From: Lysobacter sp. K5869
GTDB taxonomy: Bacteria > Pseudomonadota > Gammaproteobacteria > Xanthomonadales > Xanthomonadaceae
NCBI RefSeq assembly: GCF_018847975.1
Contig: NZ_CP072597.1
Span: 372,001-436,000 of the forward strand
Direction: 5' to 3'
DNA: 64,000 bases
The translations under genes were made by a program, and so were the position numbers. The notes under the pieces are model-generated. The model was not told where the DNA came from, ran no database searches, and saw only the letters and a list, made by a program, of their open reading frames with translations. Position 1 is the first letter of the stretch. Each line of letters starts with the position of its first letter. Positions 54,614-64,000 of the stretch are shown piece after piece.

Positions 54614-56374
54614 TCAGTCGTACTCGTGATCGTCGTCGTTGAACGGCAACGCCGGCGCGGCCGGGCAGTCGACGCGCGCGGCGTACGGAATCAGCCACCA
54701 CTCACGGCGGTTGGAGCGGCCGATCATCTCGGCCTTGGCGCGGTCCACGCAGTCCGGCACCGCCGGCGCCTGCACGAACAGCCAACGCTGCTGCGGCGCC
54801 TGCGCCTGCCAGGCCAGCCCCAGTTCGAGCTGCTTCTGCCAGCCCATCAGGAAGCCGAAGTTGGCGGTCTTGGACTGCGACATCAACAGGTTCTGTTCCT
54901 TCCACGCGACCAGACCGAGCTCGGCGTCGGGGCCGATGCGCTGCGCGGTGCGGGTCATCACCCCGCGCGCGGACGAGGAATCGTTGAGCACCGGCGTGAT
55001 CAGCAGGCCGTACAGCACCCACACGCCGCACAGCGTCGCCACCATCGCCCGCGCCGGCCGGCGCCAGCCCGCCCACAGCAGGCAGGCCGCGCCCCAGGCG
55101 CCGATCGCGATCACCCCGGCGGCGAGCGCGCGGCCGTGGTCGGCGAAGCCGCGGTCGGCGATCAGCTTGGTCTCGAACTTGGGATCGCCGAACCACATCG
55201 ACAGGCCGACGCCGAGCATGGCCAGGGTCAGCACCACGGTGAAGCCCAATGCGACCCGCCGCGGCCACGCCTTGCGCAGCAGGCCCGGCAGCAGCGGCGC
55301 GAACATCAGGCATGCCATCGGCAGCGCCGGCAGGATGTAGACGTCGCGCTTGCCGTGCGGGATCGAGAAAAACACGATCACCAGCAGCCACCACACCAGC
55401 GGCAGGAGGTAGCGCGGATCCAGCCGGCCCATGCGCCGGCCCCAGGCGCGCAGCGCCCACGGCAGCGCCAGCATCAGCGGCAGCCACATCGAGAACATCA
55501 CGCCGAGGTGGTACCAGACCGGCTGCGGGTGGTCCCAGGATTTGGCGTAGCGGCCCGCGGTCTGGCGGAACAGGATGTCGTTGAGATACGCCTGATAGCT
55601 CGGATCGCCCGCCTGCGTGGCGACCAGCACCATCGGCACGACCCACAGCGAAATCGCGAACAAGAACGCCAGCGGCCCGAGCCAGAACCGCGCATCGCCG
55701 ATGCCGGCGCGCACCGGCATGCGCACCCAGGCCAGCGCGCGCGCGCCGAAGCCCTGCGGCGCCATGCGCGCCTGCAGCGGCCGCAGCAGCGCGGCCAGCG
55801 CGAGCGGCAGCAACATCAGCAAGGCGATCGCGCCGACGCCCTTGGTGATCACGCCGATGCCGGCGGCGAACCAGCCCAGCGCCCACCAGCGCCACGCGGG
55901 GCCGGTCAGCAGATGGCGCAGCAGGCCGTAGTTGGCGAAGGTGATCCAGAACACCACCGACGGGTCGATCTGCGCCTTCTTGGCCTGATAGGCGAAGTGC
56001 AGCGTGGTCAGCAGCGCCCAGCCGGCGTAGTAGCCCACGCGCGGGGTCCACAGGCGGCGGCCGAGATCGACCACGCACCACAGCGTGCCCAGCGCGGCCA
56101 GCAGCGAGGGGATGAGGAACGCGACGCGCCAATTGCCGGTGACGAGGTAGGAGACCGCCTCGGTCCACATGAACAGCGGCGGCTTGTCCGAGTACAGCTC
56201 GACCCCGCGGTGCGGGAACAGCCACTGGCCGGTCTCGACCATCTGCTTGGCGACCAGGGCGAAACGCGGTTCGTCGGCGGGCCAGGGATCGCGCAGGCCG
56301 AGGCCGGCTCCGAGCACCAGCCAGGCCGCGACCCAGAACAGCCACGCGTGGCGGGACAAGGGGTTCTTGAACAT
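54614..56374 (-). CDS. ArnT-like glycosyltransferase (GT39/83 family), membrane-embedded
   Basis: The 586-residue polytopic protein begins with a short cytoplasmic head, then the catalytic first periplasmic loop motif DEPRFALVAKQM (acidic DE as in ArnT and protein mannosyltransferases), and DKPPLFMW. About 12 helices and a C-terminal periplasmic domain follow. Enzymes of this type transfer a sugar from a polyprenyl carrier to lipid A, core or proteins. It is upstream of the O-antigen ligase gene, 11 bases from it. The sugar is unknown; the ATG at 56374 is chosen because it starts directly before the first helix. Confidence 0.9.
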   Translation of the reverse strand: MFKNPLSRHAWLFWVAAWLVLGAGLGLRDPWPADEPRFALVAKQMVETGQWLFPHRGVELYSDKPPLFMWTEAVSYLVTGNWRVAFLIPSLLAALGTLWCVVDLGRRLWTPRVGYYAGWALLTTLHFAYQAKKAQIDPSVVFWITFANYGLLRHLLTGPAWRWWALGWFAAGIGVITKGVGAIALLMLLPLALAALLRPLQARMAPQGFGARALAWVRMPVRAGIGDARFWLGPLAFLFAISLWVVPMVLVATQAGDPSYQAYLNDILFRQTAGRYAKSWDHPQPVWYHLGVMFSMWLPLMLALPWALRAWGRRMGRLDPRYLLPLVWWLLVIVFFSIPHGKRDVYILPALPMACLMFAPLLPGLLRKAWPRRVALGFTVVLTLAMLGVGLSMWFGDPKFETKLIADRGFADHGRALAAGVIAIGAWGAACLLWAGWRRPARAMVATLCGVWVLYGLLITPVLNDSSSARGVMTRTAQRIGPDAELGLVAWKEQNLLMSQSKTANFGFLMGWQKQLELGLAWQAQAPQQRWLFVQAPAVPDCVDRAKAEMIGRSNRREWWLIPYAARVDCPAAPALPFNDDDHEYD

Positions 56375-56491
56375 GCGGGGAATGATACGCAGGCGAAAGT
56401 GACGGGTGGAGAGGGCGCACCGCACAACTGCGCCGCCGCTCACCTTCGGCTCATGCGGCGCCCGGCGCGGCGCCGCGTTCGGACCGCCCGC

Positions 56492-58408
56492 TCAGCCCGC
56501 GCGGCGCAGGCGGGCGTAGAAGAAGCCGTCGCCGCCGTCCTCGCCGGGCAGGCGCTGGCGGCCGACCTCGCGGTCGTGGCCGAAGGCCGGGCCGAGCGCC
56601 TCGACGCGGGCGTCGGCGGTGCGCGCGAGGAAGGCGCGCACCTGATCTTCGTTCTCGGCCTTGAGGATCGAGCAGGTGGCGTAGACCAACGCGCCGCCGG
56701 GCGCGAGGGTGCGCCACAGCGCGTCCAGCAGGCGCGCCTGCAGGACCGTAAGCGCGGCGATGTCGGATTCGCGTCGGTGCAGGACCACGTCGGGCTGGCG
56801 GCGGACGATGCCGGTGGCCGAGCACGGCGCGTCCAGCAGCACCGCGTCGAACGCGGCGCCGTCCCACCAGGCGTCGAGGTCGGCGGCGTCGGCCGCGCGC
56901 AGGCGCACGCGTTCGCCGTCGGCGTCGAAGCCGGCGCGCGCCAAGGTCGCGCGCACCCGCTGCAGGCGCGCGGCGTCCACGTCCAGGGCGGTCAGATGCA
57001 GCGACGCGTCGCGTTCGAGCAGGTGCGCGCTCTTGCCGCCGGGCGCGGCGCAGGCGTCGAGCGTGCGCGCGCCGGGCGCGGGCGCCAGCGCCTGCGCCAC
57101 GCGCTGGGCGCTGGCGTCCTGCACCGACACCGCGCCCTGGGCGAAGCCCGGCAGTGCGGCGACCGCGTGCGGCTCGTCCAGGCGCAGCGCGTCGGCGAGG
57201 TCGTCCGGCGCGGCGGCGGCGATGCCGGCGTCGTGCAAACGCTGCAGGTAATCCTCGCGCGAGGCCTGGGCGCGATTGACCCGCAGCCACATCGGCGGCG
57301 CCAGCGCGCTTTGCGCGAGGATCGCGTCGTAGTGTTCGGGCCAGTCCTTGCGCAGCATCCCGCGCAGCCAGCTCGGCCAATGCGAGTGGCGCGGGTCGAC
57401 CGCCGGCAGGCCGTCGCGCTGGGCGCGGCGCAGCAGCGCGTTGACCAGCCCGGCCTGATGCGCGCGGCCGAGCAGGCGCGCGGCCTGCACGGTGGCGTCG
57501 AGCGCGGCGTGGGCCGGCAACCGCAGCGGATCGAGCTGGGCCAGACCGGCCAGCAGCAGCGCGCGCAGTTCGCTGTCGCGCGGCGGCAGCAGGCGCGGCA
57601 TCCATTCGGTCAAGGCCGCTTCCAGGCGCAAGGGCTGACGCAGCACGGCGAAGCAGATCGCTTCGACCAGGGCGCGGTCGCGCGAATCGGCCAGCGCCGG
57701 CAGCGCCGTGGCCAGTTCGGCCTTGAGCGAGCGGCCGCGGTGCAGCACCGCGTCGAGCGTGCGCGCGGCGATCGCGCGCACGCGCGCGCCTGGGTGGCCG
57801 TCGTCGGCGGGCAGCGCCGGCGCGGCCGTGTGTTCGTTGCGGACGCGCGCGGACGCAACGGCGCCGGGTTCGCGGCCCGGGCCGCGTGCGCCGGGCGGAC
57901 GCGGCCGGGCGCCGGCGCGCGCGGCGCCCGGGCCTGCGGCGCCCTCGCGCCGGCGCTCACCGGCGGCGCGGCCTGCGCCGGCGGCGCGGGGGGCGTCGTC
58001 GCGCCGGCCGGGCGTACGCGCCGCGCTGCGCGGACCGTTGCCGCGTGCGCCTGGGCTGTGGCGGCTGTCGCTGCGTGCGCCGTCGCCACGTGCGTCATTG
58101 CCGCGCGGGCTCTCGCCACGCGGGCCATCGCTGCGCGGATTGCGCTCGCGACCTGCGCCAGCGCCGGCGCGCGCCGCTGCGCGCTCGCGACGCTCGCGCC
58201 GGGCCGCCGACGTGCGCAGCGGGTCCTGCTCGCCGCGGCGCCGCGGCGCGGCCGCGCGCTCGCCGTCCGCAGCGGCGGGTCGCTCGGGCGCGGCCGGCGG
58301 GTAGCGCGCGGCGTCCAGCGAATCCAGCTTGCGCAACCGTCCGGCGGTGGGGCGCGCATCGCCGTCGCGCGGCGCGTCGGGCTTCGGCGGTTCGCGGCGC
58401 TCGCTCAT
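56492..58408 (-). CDS. rsmB: 16S rRNA (cytosine(967)-C(5))-methyltransferase RsmB, with long disordered N-terminus
   Basis: The enzyme core of about 430 residues (209-638) has a NusB-like RNA-binding domain and a Rossmann methyltransferase with the SAM motif [10 protein letters not shown] (451-460) and catalytic cysteines C529 (DAPCSATG) and C579 (TCS). It methylates C967 in 16S rRNA. The first ~208 residues are Arg/Ala/Gly/Asp-rich with RG and RGD-like repeats, absent from typical RsmB (E. coli: 429 residues). The ATG lies one base after the fmt stop, supporting the long form. The fmt-rsmB order is conserved in proteobacteria. Confidence 0.95.
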   Translation of the reverse strand: MSERREPPKPDAPRDGDARPTAGRLRKLDSLDAARYPPAAPERPAAADGERAAAPRRRGEQDPLRTSAARRERRERAAARAGAGAGRERNPRSDGPRGESPRGNDARGDGARSDSRHSPGARGNGPRSAARTPGRRDDAPRAAGAGRAAGERRREGAAGPGAARAGARPRPPGARGPGREPGAVASARVRNEHTAAPALPADDGHPGARVRAIAARTLDAVLHRGRSLKAELATALPALADSRDRALVEAICFAVLRQPLRLEAALTEWMPRLLPPRDSELRALLLAGLAQLDPLRLPAHAALDATVQAARLLGRAHQAGLVNALLRRAQRDGLPAVDPRHSHWPSWLRGMLRKDWPEHYDAILAQSALAPPMWLRVNRAQASREDYLQRLHDAGIAAAAPDDLADALRLDEPHAVAALPGFAQGAVSVQDASAQRVAQALAPAPGARTLDACAAPGGKSAHLLERDASLHLTALDVDAARLQRVRATLARAGFDADGERVRLRAADAADLDAWWDGAAFDAVLLDAPCSATGIVRRQPDVVLHRRESDIAALTVLQARLLDALWRTLAPGGALVYATCSILKAENEDQVRAFLARTADARVEALGPAFGHDREVGRQRLPGEDGGDGFFYARLRRAG

Positions 58409-58409
58409 C

Positions 58410-59333
58410 TCAGCGCACCATCGCCAGATCGCGGCGTCCGTTCAAATAATCGGCGGCGGTGATCGCCTTGCCGCCGTCGCGCTGCAGCACGCGGATGCGC
58501 AGCGCGCCTTGGCCGCAGGCGATGTCGATGCCCTCGCGCCCGGCCAGCAGCACCGCGCCGGGCGCAGCGTTGTGTTCCAGCGGCAGCGCGGCGGCGCCGT
58601 GCACGCGCACGCGGTCGCCGGCGATCAGCGCATCGGCCATCGGCCAGGGATTGAACGCGCGCACCTTGTTGGCCAGCGCGGTCGCGGGCAAGTTCCAGTC
58701 CAAACGCGCTTCGGCCTTGTCGAGCTTGTGCGCGTAGGTCACGCCCTGCTCCGGCTGCGGATACGGCTGCGGCACCAGCCCCACCCGCAGCAAGCCCAAG
58801 CCATCGCGCAGCACCTGCGCGCCGATGTCGGCGAGGCGGTCGTGCAGCTGGCCGCCGGTTTCGCTGGCGCCGATCTCGGTGTCGTTGGCGAGCAGCACCG
58901 GCCCGGTGTCCAGACCCTTTTCCATGCGCATCAGACACACGCCGGTCTCGTCGTCGCCGGCCTCGATCGCGCGCTGGATCGGCGCGGCGCCGCGCCAGCG
59001 CGGCAGCAGCGAGGCGTGCAGGTTCCAGCAGCCGTGCACCGGGATGTCCAGCACCGACTGCGGCAGGATCAGCCCATAGGCGACCACGATCATCAGGTCC
59101 GGTTCCAACGCGCGCAGCGCCTTGCGCGAGACTGCCTGCTTGAAGTTCTCCGGCTGCAGCACCGGAATCCCGCGCAGCAGCGCCTCGCGCTTGACCGGCG
59201 ACAGCGTCACCTCGCGCCCGCGCCCGGCCGGCCGGTCGGGCTGGGTGTAGACGGCCACGACCTCGTTGTACTGCGCGGCGGCGCGCAGGGCGGGAACGGC
59301 GAATTCGGGGGTGCCGGCGAAGACGATGCGCAT
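58410..59333 (-). CDS. fmt: Methionyl-tRNA formyltransferase
   Basis: The 307-residue protein has the formyl-folate-binding signature [15 protein letters not shown] (N104, H106) and D142 in the KGLDTGPV motif, the catalytic triad of the family, followed by the C-terminal tRNA-binding OB domain. It formylates the initiator Met-tRNA using 10-formyl-tetrahydrofolate. Upstream lies a G-rich tract (59337-59375), then the def gene; downstream rsmB starts immediately. Length is normal. Confidence 0.97.
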   Translation of the reverse strand: MRIVFAGTPEFAVPALRAAAQYNEVVAVYTQPDRPAGRGREVTLSPVKREALLRGIPVLQPENFKQAVSRKALRALEPDLMIVVAYGLILPQSVLDIPVHGCWNLHASLLPRWRGAAPIQRAIEAGDDETGVCLMRMEKGLDTGPVLLANDTEIGASETGGQLHDRLADIGAQVLRDGLGLLRVGLVPQPYPQPEQGVTYAHKLDKAEARLDWNLPATALANKVRAFNPWPMADALIAGDRVRVHGAAALPLEHNAAPGAVLLAGREGIDIACGQGALRIRVLQRDGGKAITAADYLNGRRDLAMVR

Positions 59334-59336
59334 GGT

Positions 59337-59375
59337 GGGGGGAGCAGGGGAATGGGGGGAGTGGGGAAACAGGGG
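59337..59375 (+). other. Five-tract G-quadruplex motif immediately upstream of fmt
   Basis: On the plus strand there are G-runs at 59337-59342, 59347-59350, 59354-59359, 59363-59366 and 59372-59375, separated by loops of 3-5 bases. This meets the G4N1-7 pattern for a G-quadruplex. The motif is on the strand opposite the fmt mRNA, that is, the template strand. It begins 4 bases before the fmt start codon. Confidence 0.6.
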
Positions 59376-59579
59376 AATGGCGGCGGCGCGGGAATCGCGG
59401 ATCGACGGGACACGAGGTTACACAGGCGATGGAAGGAGCCGAAGGCCGAAACCGCCCCATTCCCTTCTTTCCCCGCTCCCCTCATGCCCTTGGCTGCAAC
59501 GGAAACACAAAAAGGGAACAGGACAGACGCATCGCGCCCACACCCTGCTCCCTTCGTTCCCGCTTTCCGGCTCCGGCGG

Positions 59580-60092
59580 TTACGCCGACAACCGCTTCTG
59601 CTTGGCCAGCTTCTTGCGCACCATCTCGCGCTTGAGCGGCGAGAGGTAGTCAACGAACAGCTTGCCTTCCAGGTGGTCCATCTCGTGCTGCACGCACACC
59701 GCCAGCAGGCCGTCGGTGGTCAGCTCGAACGGCTGGCCGTCGCGGCCGACGGCGCGCACGGTGATCTGGTTGGCGCGGGTCACGTCGGCGAAGATGCCGG
59801 GCACCGACAGGCAGCCTTCTTGATAGACCTGCTCGCCGGCGCGTTCGACGATTTCGGGATTGATGAAGACCAGCGGCTGGTTCTTCTCTTCCGACACGTC
59901 GATCACCATGAAGCGCTGGTGCACGTCGACCTGGCTCGCGGCCAGGCCGATGCCCGGGCACTCGTACATGGTCTGGAACATGTCGTCGAGCAATTGCTGG
60001 AACGCGGGTTCGGTCACGCGCGCGGGGTCGACCGTCGCCGCCTTGGTGCGCAGTCGCGGGTCGGGGAATTCGAGGATGGGTAACAGGGCCAT
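59580..60092 (-). CDS. def: Peptide deformylase
   Basis: The 170-residue protein has the three motifs of the enzyme: GIGLAASQ (48-54), EGCLSVPG with metal ligand C94, and HEMDHLEG with H136, E137 and H140. It removes the formyl group from nascent peptides, using iron (or zinc). The length and all motifs are normal. The gene follows the divergent LysM gene and lies 246 bases before fmt; both act on the formyl-methionine cycle, consistent with the usual def-fmt neighbourhood. Confidence 0.97.
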   Translation of the reverse strand: MALLPILEFPDPRLRTKAATVDPARVTEPAFQQLLDDMFQTMYECPGIGLAASQVDVHQRFMVIDVSEEKNQPLVFINPEIVERAGEQVYQEGCLSVPGIFADVTRANQITVRAVGRDGQPFELTTDGLLAVCVQHEMDHLEGKLFVDYLSPLKREMVRKKLAKQKRLSA

Positions 60093-60254
60093 AGGGCACC
60101 TAAAATGGGGGCGTGGGTCACATACGCAAGTTTTCGTTGCATTGTACCCCCATTCCAGGCCGTCACGGACCGTGAATGCCTGATAGTGTTGCGCGACTTC
60201 TGGGCTATAGTCCGGGTGCCCGCATAGGGCAAACCTGGAAGGGGAATCAGGTAG

Positions 60255-61418
60255 ATGGCCGCCATGTTTAAACCGATCCGCGCGGTTTTCGCCGCCGCGT
60301 TGCTGACTGTCGCCACTTACGCCATCGCGGCGGAATTGCGCGGCGACCACCCCTCGACCTACACGGTCAAGCGGGGCGACACCCTGTGGGACATTTCTGC
60401 GCGCTTCCTCAAGAAGCCGTGGCTGTGGCCGGAAATCTGGCAGGCCAACCCGCAGATCAAGAACCCGCATCTCATCTATCCCGGCGACGTCATCTCGCTG
60501 GCCTACCTGGACCGCGTGGCCCAGGCCCAGGTCCAGCCGGGTCCGCGCCAGGAGGCTCCGATCACCGGCGTGCCGCTGTCGGAGATCGAACCGTTCCTGA
60601 AGAACCTGCGCGTGGTCGACAAGTTCGAGGATCTGCCCTACGTGGTCGGCCTGGAAGAAGATCGCCTGCGCGTGACCCAGGGCCAGGTCGCCTACATCAA
60701 GGGCCTGCCGGAATCGAGCCCGGGCACCCGCTACGCCGTGGTCCGTCCGACCCAGCGCTACACCCGCCTGGACCGCGTGGCCTGCTGCGACATCATGCGC
60801 GCCGCCGATCTGGACTTCCGCGGCAAGCGCACGGTCGACTTCGAGGCCATCTGGACCGACGTGGTCGTGCCGGACAAGGGCCGCGAGCTGCTCGGCTACG
60901 AGCTGCTGCAGATCTCCACCGGCACCCTGAGCCGCGGCGCCGTCGGCGGCATGCAGGCCTCGACGCTCGTGATCGACGACACCGGCCGCGAAATCCGCGT
61001 CGGCGACCGCCTGATCCCGGTCGAAGCCCAGCCCTACGACCTGCAGTTCTTCCCGCATCCGCCCAAGGCGCAGTTCGACTACGGCCGCGCCCAGGTGCTG
61101 TCGGTGGCCGATCTGGTCAAGAACGGCGGTCCGCGCGACGTGATCGCGCTGTCGGTCGGCGCCCGCGACGGCATCGACAACGGCACCGTGTTCTCGACCT
61201 GGCGCGTGGGCAGCCGCGCGGTGGATCGGGTCAAGGTCGGCCCGGACCGCGACGAAACCACGGTCGGCAAGAACTCGCGCGTGCGCCTGCCGGACGAATT
61301 CGCCGGCCACGCGATGGTGTTCCGCACCTTCGACAAGGTCAGCTACGCGCTGGTCATGGACGCGGTGCGCCCGACCAAGGTCGGTTACGAGCTCAAGCAT
61401 CCGGATTCCCCGTACTGA
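60255..61418 (+). CDS. LysM-domain protein, periplasmic
   Basis: The 387-residue protein has a signal peptide ([17 protein letters not shown]), a LysM domain ([20 protein letters not shown]... IYPGDVISL, about 36-82) for peptidoglycan binding, and a long C-terminal region of unknown function with beta-rich repeats. It is the type of LysM protein often found beside dprA and def in xanthomonads. Two ATGs (residues 1 and 4) are both usable. It is divergent from def, and a UUCG-type hairpin follows. Confidence 0.9.
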   Translation: MAAMFKPIRAVFAAALLTVATYAIAAELRGDHPSTYTVKRGDTLWDISARFLKKPWLWPEIWQANPQIKNPHLIYPGDVISLAYLDRVAQAQVQPGPRQEAPITGVPLSEIEPFLKNLRVVDKFEDLPYVVGLEEDRLRVTQGQVAYIKGLPESSPGTRYAVVRPTQRYTRLDRVACCDIMRAADLDFRGKRTVDFEAIWTDVVVPDKGRELLGYELLQISTGTLSRGAVGGMQASTLVIDDTGREIRVGDRLIPVEAQPYDLQFFPHPPKAQFDYGRAQVLSVADLVKNGGPRDVIALSVGARDGIDNGTVFSTWRVGSRAVDRVKVGPDRDETTVGKNSRVRLPDEFAGHAMVFRTFDKVSYALVMDAVRPTKVGYELKHPDSPY

Positions 61419-61451
61419 GTCCGCGACGCGGAGTTCTCCTACGGTTTCCAG

Positions 61452-61481
61452 CGACGGCGCCTTCGGGCGCCGTCGTCGTTT
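61452..61481 (+). terminator. Hairpin terminator after the LysM gene
   Basis: A 10-bp stem CGACGGCGCC/GGCGCCGTCG closed by a TTCG loop, followed by TCGTTT. A stable stem with a short T-containing tail, 33 bases after the stop and before dprA. Confidence 0.65.
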
Positions 61482-61498
61482 GCGGGCTAGGCTGGGGC

Positions 61499-62935
61499 AT
61501 GCCCGATCGCGATGCTTCCGACCCGTCTTCCGATTCCCGCCCCGGCGCAGCCGGCGCGCGGGACGCCCATTTCGACGATGCGGCCGCGCGCGAAACCGGT
61601 TTCGATGCGCGCGCCGACCGGCCGCGGCGCGATCCGGCTCGCTGCGACCGCTCCCGCCTCGGACCGGCGCATTCCGACGCGGCTCGCCCCGACCCAGCGC
61701 CTCGCGGCGCGACCCGCTCCGGCGCCGCCATCGGCAACGAAACCGGCGCCCTCGCCCTGCTGCGCCTGCTCGCCGCCGGCGGCGCCAGCGCGGCCCGGCG
61801 CGCGCTGCTCGACGCTTGCGGCGGCGCCTCGGCGGCCCTGGCCGCGGGCGCGCCGGCGTGGGCGCGCGCGGAGCTGTCGGCGCAACAGATCGCCCGGCTG
61901 CGCGGGCCGGCCGATGAAGCGCTCTGGCGCTCGGCCGGCTGGTGCGCGGACGCCGACCGGCGCCTGCTCGACTGGCTCGCGCGGCCCGGCCGCCAGCTGA
62001 TCGCCTGGAACGACCCGGACTACCCCGCGCTGCTGCGGCGCGCGCCGAATCCGCCGCTGGCGCTGTTCGTGGCCGGCGAACCCGGCCGGCTGTGGCATCC
62101 GTCGGTGGCCGTGGTCGGCAGCCGCTCGCCGACCCCGGCCGGCACCGCCAACGCCGCCGATTTCGCCCGCGCCCTGGCCCGCAGCGGGCTGGCGGTGACC
62201 AGCGGGCTCGCCGCCGGCATCGACGCGGCCGCGCACCGCGCCGCGCTGGAGGCCGGCGGGCTCACCGTCGCCGTACTCGGCACCGGGCCGGATCTGGCCT
62301 ATCCGCGCCGCCACGCCGACCTGCTCGAACGCATCGCCGCCGAGGGCGTCGCGGTCAGCGAGTACCCGCCCGGCACCGAGGCCCGGCCCGCGCACTTTCC
62401 GGCGCGCAACCGCATCGTCGCCGGGCTCAGCCTCGGCGCCTTGGTGATCGAGGCGGCCGAGCGCTCCGGCGCGCTGATCACCGCGCGGCTGGCCGCCGAA
62501 TGCGGGCGCGAGGTGTTCGCCGTGCCCGGCTCGATCCACAACCCGCTCGCGCGCGGCTGCCACCGGCTGATCCGCGAGGGCGCCGGGCTGGTGGAAAGCG
62601 CCGCCGAAGTGGCCGCCGCCCTGGCCCCGGTCGCGGCCGAACTGGCCGACGGCTTGCGTCGGCGCCTGGGCGCCCCCATTGACGGTGGCCACGCGGCGGT
62701 CATACAGGCCGGTCAGGATGATCCCAGTCCCGTCTCAGGAGACTCCGATCCGCCCGATTTCGCCGACCCGGACTACCAGTCCTTGTGGAATGCGCTGGGC
62801 TTCGACCCCACCGGTATGGATGAACTGGTCCACCGTACTGGATTGACGACCGCGGAACTGTCCTCCATGCTGCTGGTCATGGAGCTTGAGGGTCGCGTTT
62901 CGGCGCAGCACGGCCGTTACTTCCGCAACCGCTGA
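61499..62935 (+). CDS. dprA: DNA-processing protein DprA
   Basis: The 478-residue protein has the DprA Rossmann core: [44 protein letters not shown] and [12 protein letters not shown]-terminal winged-helix ([31 protein letters not shown]) follows. It loads RecA on incoming single-stranded DNA during natural transformation. The N-terminal ~80 residues are Arg/Asp/Pro/Ala-rich and probably disordered; typical DprA is about 370-400 residues. The start is uncertain because the ribosome site is weak and no internal ATG precedes the conserved core. Confidence 0.95.
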   Translation: MPDRDASDPSSDSRPGAAGARDAHFDDAAARETGFDARADRPRRDPARCDRSRLGPAHSDAARPDPAPRGATRSGAAIGNETGALALLRLLAAGGASAARRALLDACGGASAALAAGAPAWARAELSAQQIARLRGPADEALWRSAGWCADADRRLLDWLARPGRQLIAWNDPDYPALLRRAPNPPLALFVAGEPGRLWHPSVAVVGSRSPTPAGTANAADFARALARSGLAVTSGLAAGIDAAAHRAALEAGGLTVAVLGTGPDLAYPRRHADLLERIAAEGVAVSEYPPGTEARPAHFPARNRIVAGLSLGALVIEAAERSGALITARLAAECGREVFAVPGSIHNPLARGCHRLIREGAGLVESAAEVAAALAPVAAELADGLRRRLGAPIDGGHAAVIQAGQDDPSPVSGDSDPPDFADPDYQSLWNALGFDPTGMDELVHRTGLTTAELSSMLLVMELEGRVSAQHGRYFRNR

Positions 62936-63023
62936 ACTCGTATCGGTGTCGCCCACCGGCGGTTCACCCGGCCAATCAGCAAGTTCTGACCCACCGCGCC
63001 GCATGCGGCGCAGGCCGAGGGAA

Positions 63024-63512
63024 ATGAAAGAGAGCATCCTGGACGTCCTGCTGTACCTGTTCGAGCACTACTTCACCGACGATGCGGACCTCGTCCGCGA
63101 CCGCGATTCGCTCCGCAGCGGCCCCCTGTTCGAAGAACTGGGCCAGGCCGGTTTCAGCCCCGCCGAGATCAACAAAGCCATCGAATGGCTCGACGCCCTG
63201 GCCCAGCAGCGGCCCAGCGTCAGCCGTCCGCGCGCGGGCGGACCGACCCGGATCTACTTCGGACCGGAACTCGACAAGCTCGATGTCGAATGCCGCGGCT
63301 TCCTGCTGTTCCTGGAACAACACGGCATCCTCGACGCGGACCAGCGTGAACTCGTGCTCGACCGCGCGATGGCGCTGGATCAGGACGAACTGGACCTCGA
63401 CGACCTCAAGTGGGTCGTGCTGATGGTGCTGTTCAACCAGCCCGGCTCCGAGGCGGCCTACGCCTGGATGGAAACCCAGATGTTCGAGGACGAACCCGAG
63501 CCGGTGCACTGA
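63024..63512 (+). CDS. smg: DUF494 family protein Smg
   Basis: The 162-residue acidic protein matches Smg: it starts [17 protein letters not shown], contains [23 protein letters not shown], ends with [21 protein letters not shown], and is entirely helical. Its function is unknown; smg is classically located between dprA and topA. GAGG lies 4 bases before the ATG at 63024; the longer frame adds an implausible Arg-rich head. It follows dprA after 88 bases. Confidence 0.95.
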   Translation: MKESILDVLLYLFEHYFTDDADLVRDRDSLRSGPLFEELGQAGFSPAEINKAIEWLDALAQQRPSVSRPRAGGPTRIYFGPELDKLDVECRGFLLFLEQHGILDADQRELVLDRAMALDQDELDLDDLKWVVLMVLFNQPGSEAAYAWMETQMFEDEPEPVH

Positions 63513-63935
63513 GCCGGCCCGACGGCGCCCGCGCGGCGCCGTCGTTGCGTTCGTTTACCGCCACGGCGTCGCCGTGCCGTGGCTTTCCCGTTCGGTCGGC
63601 GATGCCGTTGCGGGCGTCGCTCTCCGCGATCGACGGCAACGCGTCCAGCCGCGCGCCGCTGCGCCGGCCGCTCGTATCGCCTCGCCACGCGACGCACTCC
63701 CTTCGCCCGCTCGTCGCCGCCCGCGCGCCCATCCGTCGCCGCCGTCCAAACTTGCGTCGAACCCATGTAGCGTTTTGTGCGCTGCGTGGTAGTTTCATGC
63801 GGCTCGCGCATGCCGGGGTGGCTGCGCGATGCGCCATTGCGCAACGCTGACGCGCTATCGACGCAGCGGCGCTTTTCATGACAGGGACGCCCGCGGCCGC
63901 CGCAACGCCGGCCGCGGTTTTCGGGGGGACAACTG
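63513..63935. other. Gene-less stretch with two hairpins
   Basis: About 420 bases between smg and the GYF-domain gene. A 10-bp hairpin (63520-63544) follows smg without a T-run. A second one, CCGCGGCC/GGCCGCGG with a TTTT tail (63891-63921), lies close to the next gene. Open frames here give Arg/Ala-rich translations and are not credible genes. Confidence 0.45.
63891..63921 (+). terminator. Hairpin with T-tail before the last gene
   Basis: An 8-bp inverted repeat CCGCGGCC ... GGCCGCGG with an 11-base loop, followed by TTTT. It may end transcription upstream of the GYF-domain gene. Confidence 0.5.
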
Positions 63936-64000
63936 ATGACGAACTGGTTCTATCACGATCCGTCGCAGGGCCGGGTCGGCCCGATCGACGCCGCGGCGAT
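63936..64000 (+). CDS. GYF_2-domain protein, N-terminal fragment
   Basis: Only 21 residues are visible before the window ends. They read MTNWFYHDPSQGRVGPID, matching the WYYxxxxxxxGP start of a bacterial GYF_2 (DUF4339) domain, often found fused to RDD or other membrane domains. A G-rich ribosome site (GGGGGG) lies 7 bases before the ATG. What follows cannot be seen. Confidence 0.8.
   Translation, partial: MTNWFYHDPSQGRVGPIDAAA

Noticed and set aside
54593..58462. Very long plus-strand open frame opposite the ArnT-like and rsmB genes
   Set aside because: Composition is Arg/Gln/His/Ala-rich with no domain. Stop codons are rare in any frame of very GC-rich DNA, and the opposite strand has recognisable enzymes.

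Overview
The window is very GC-rich, densely packed chromosomal DNA from a gammaproteobacterium, most likely Lysobacter or a close Xanthomonadaceae relative. Three things point there. The housekeeping blocks (rpoD/dtd and dprA/LysM/def/fmt/rsmB) encode proteins typical of that family. GTAGGAGC-type REP palindromes of the xanthomonad kind are present. The secreted hydrolase content (multidomain GH18 chitinase, GH92 mannosidase, alginate-lyase-like enzyme, M13 peptidase) fits a predatory or antifungal soil lifestyle. The genus is an inference; no rRNA gene is present.

Layout. 1-5 kb: a truncated FAD-linked oxidase divergent from an XRE regulator, an AI-2E family permease and an M13 lipoprotein peptidase. 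5.1-8.8 kb: a compact class II lanthipeptide locus on the minus strand, with a 58-residue precursor (lanA), a full-length LanM synthetase and a small exported protein, but no dedicated transporter. 9-16 kb: small exported proteins, a coupled haem-oxygenase-like protein/O-methyltransferase pair, small conserved proteins, and a mini XRE regulator with an AT-rich repeat region. 14.7-17.7 kb: a PadR (YqjI-like)/siderophore-interacting ferric reductase (YqjH-like)/MFS operon behind an AT-rich operator-like region. 18-30 kb: exported proteins, a YczR/YczE divergent pair, an NTF2-like/LysR divergent pair, two Cys-containing secreted proteins and a chitinase. 30-34.7 kb: a mono-haem lipoprotein with a LecB-like lectin, an alpha/beta hydrolase lacking its usual histidine, and a tRNA with CAT anticodon (probably tRNA-Ile2).

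35-43.6 kb is a carbohydrate island. An alginate-lyase-like enzyme is followed by a mannose system: GH92 alpha-mannosidase divergent from a LacI regulator, a fucose-permease-type MFS transporter, a PfkB fructokinase and an AGE-family mannose isomerase. The last four genes overlap end to end. Two matching TTTAGA-type palindromes lie between the divergent genes. The predicted route is mannan to mannose to fructose to fructose-6-phosphate.

43.8-64 kb is mostly core and envelope functions: small membrane proteins, rpoD, dtd, a lipid A acyltransferase, a YdbS/YdbT-like PH-domain pair, and an LPS/glycan assembly group (CDP-glycerol-type transferase, GT2, O-antigen ligase, ArnT-like GT). Then come rsmB with an unusual disordered N-terminus, fmt, def, a LysM protein, dprA, smg and the start of a GYF_2-domain gene. 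The most noteworthy system is the lanthipeptide locus. The lectin/haem lipoprotein pair and the coupled haem-oxygenase-like/methyltransferase pair are secondary points of interest.
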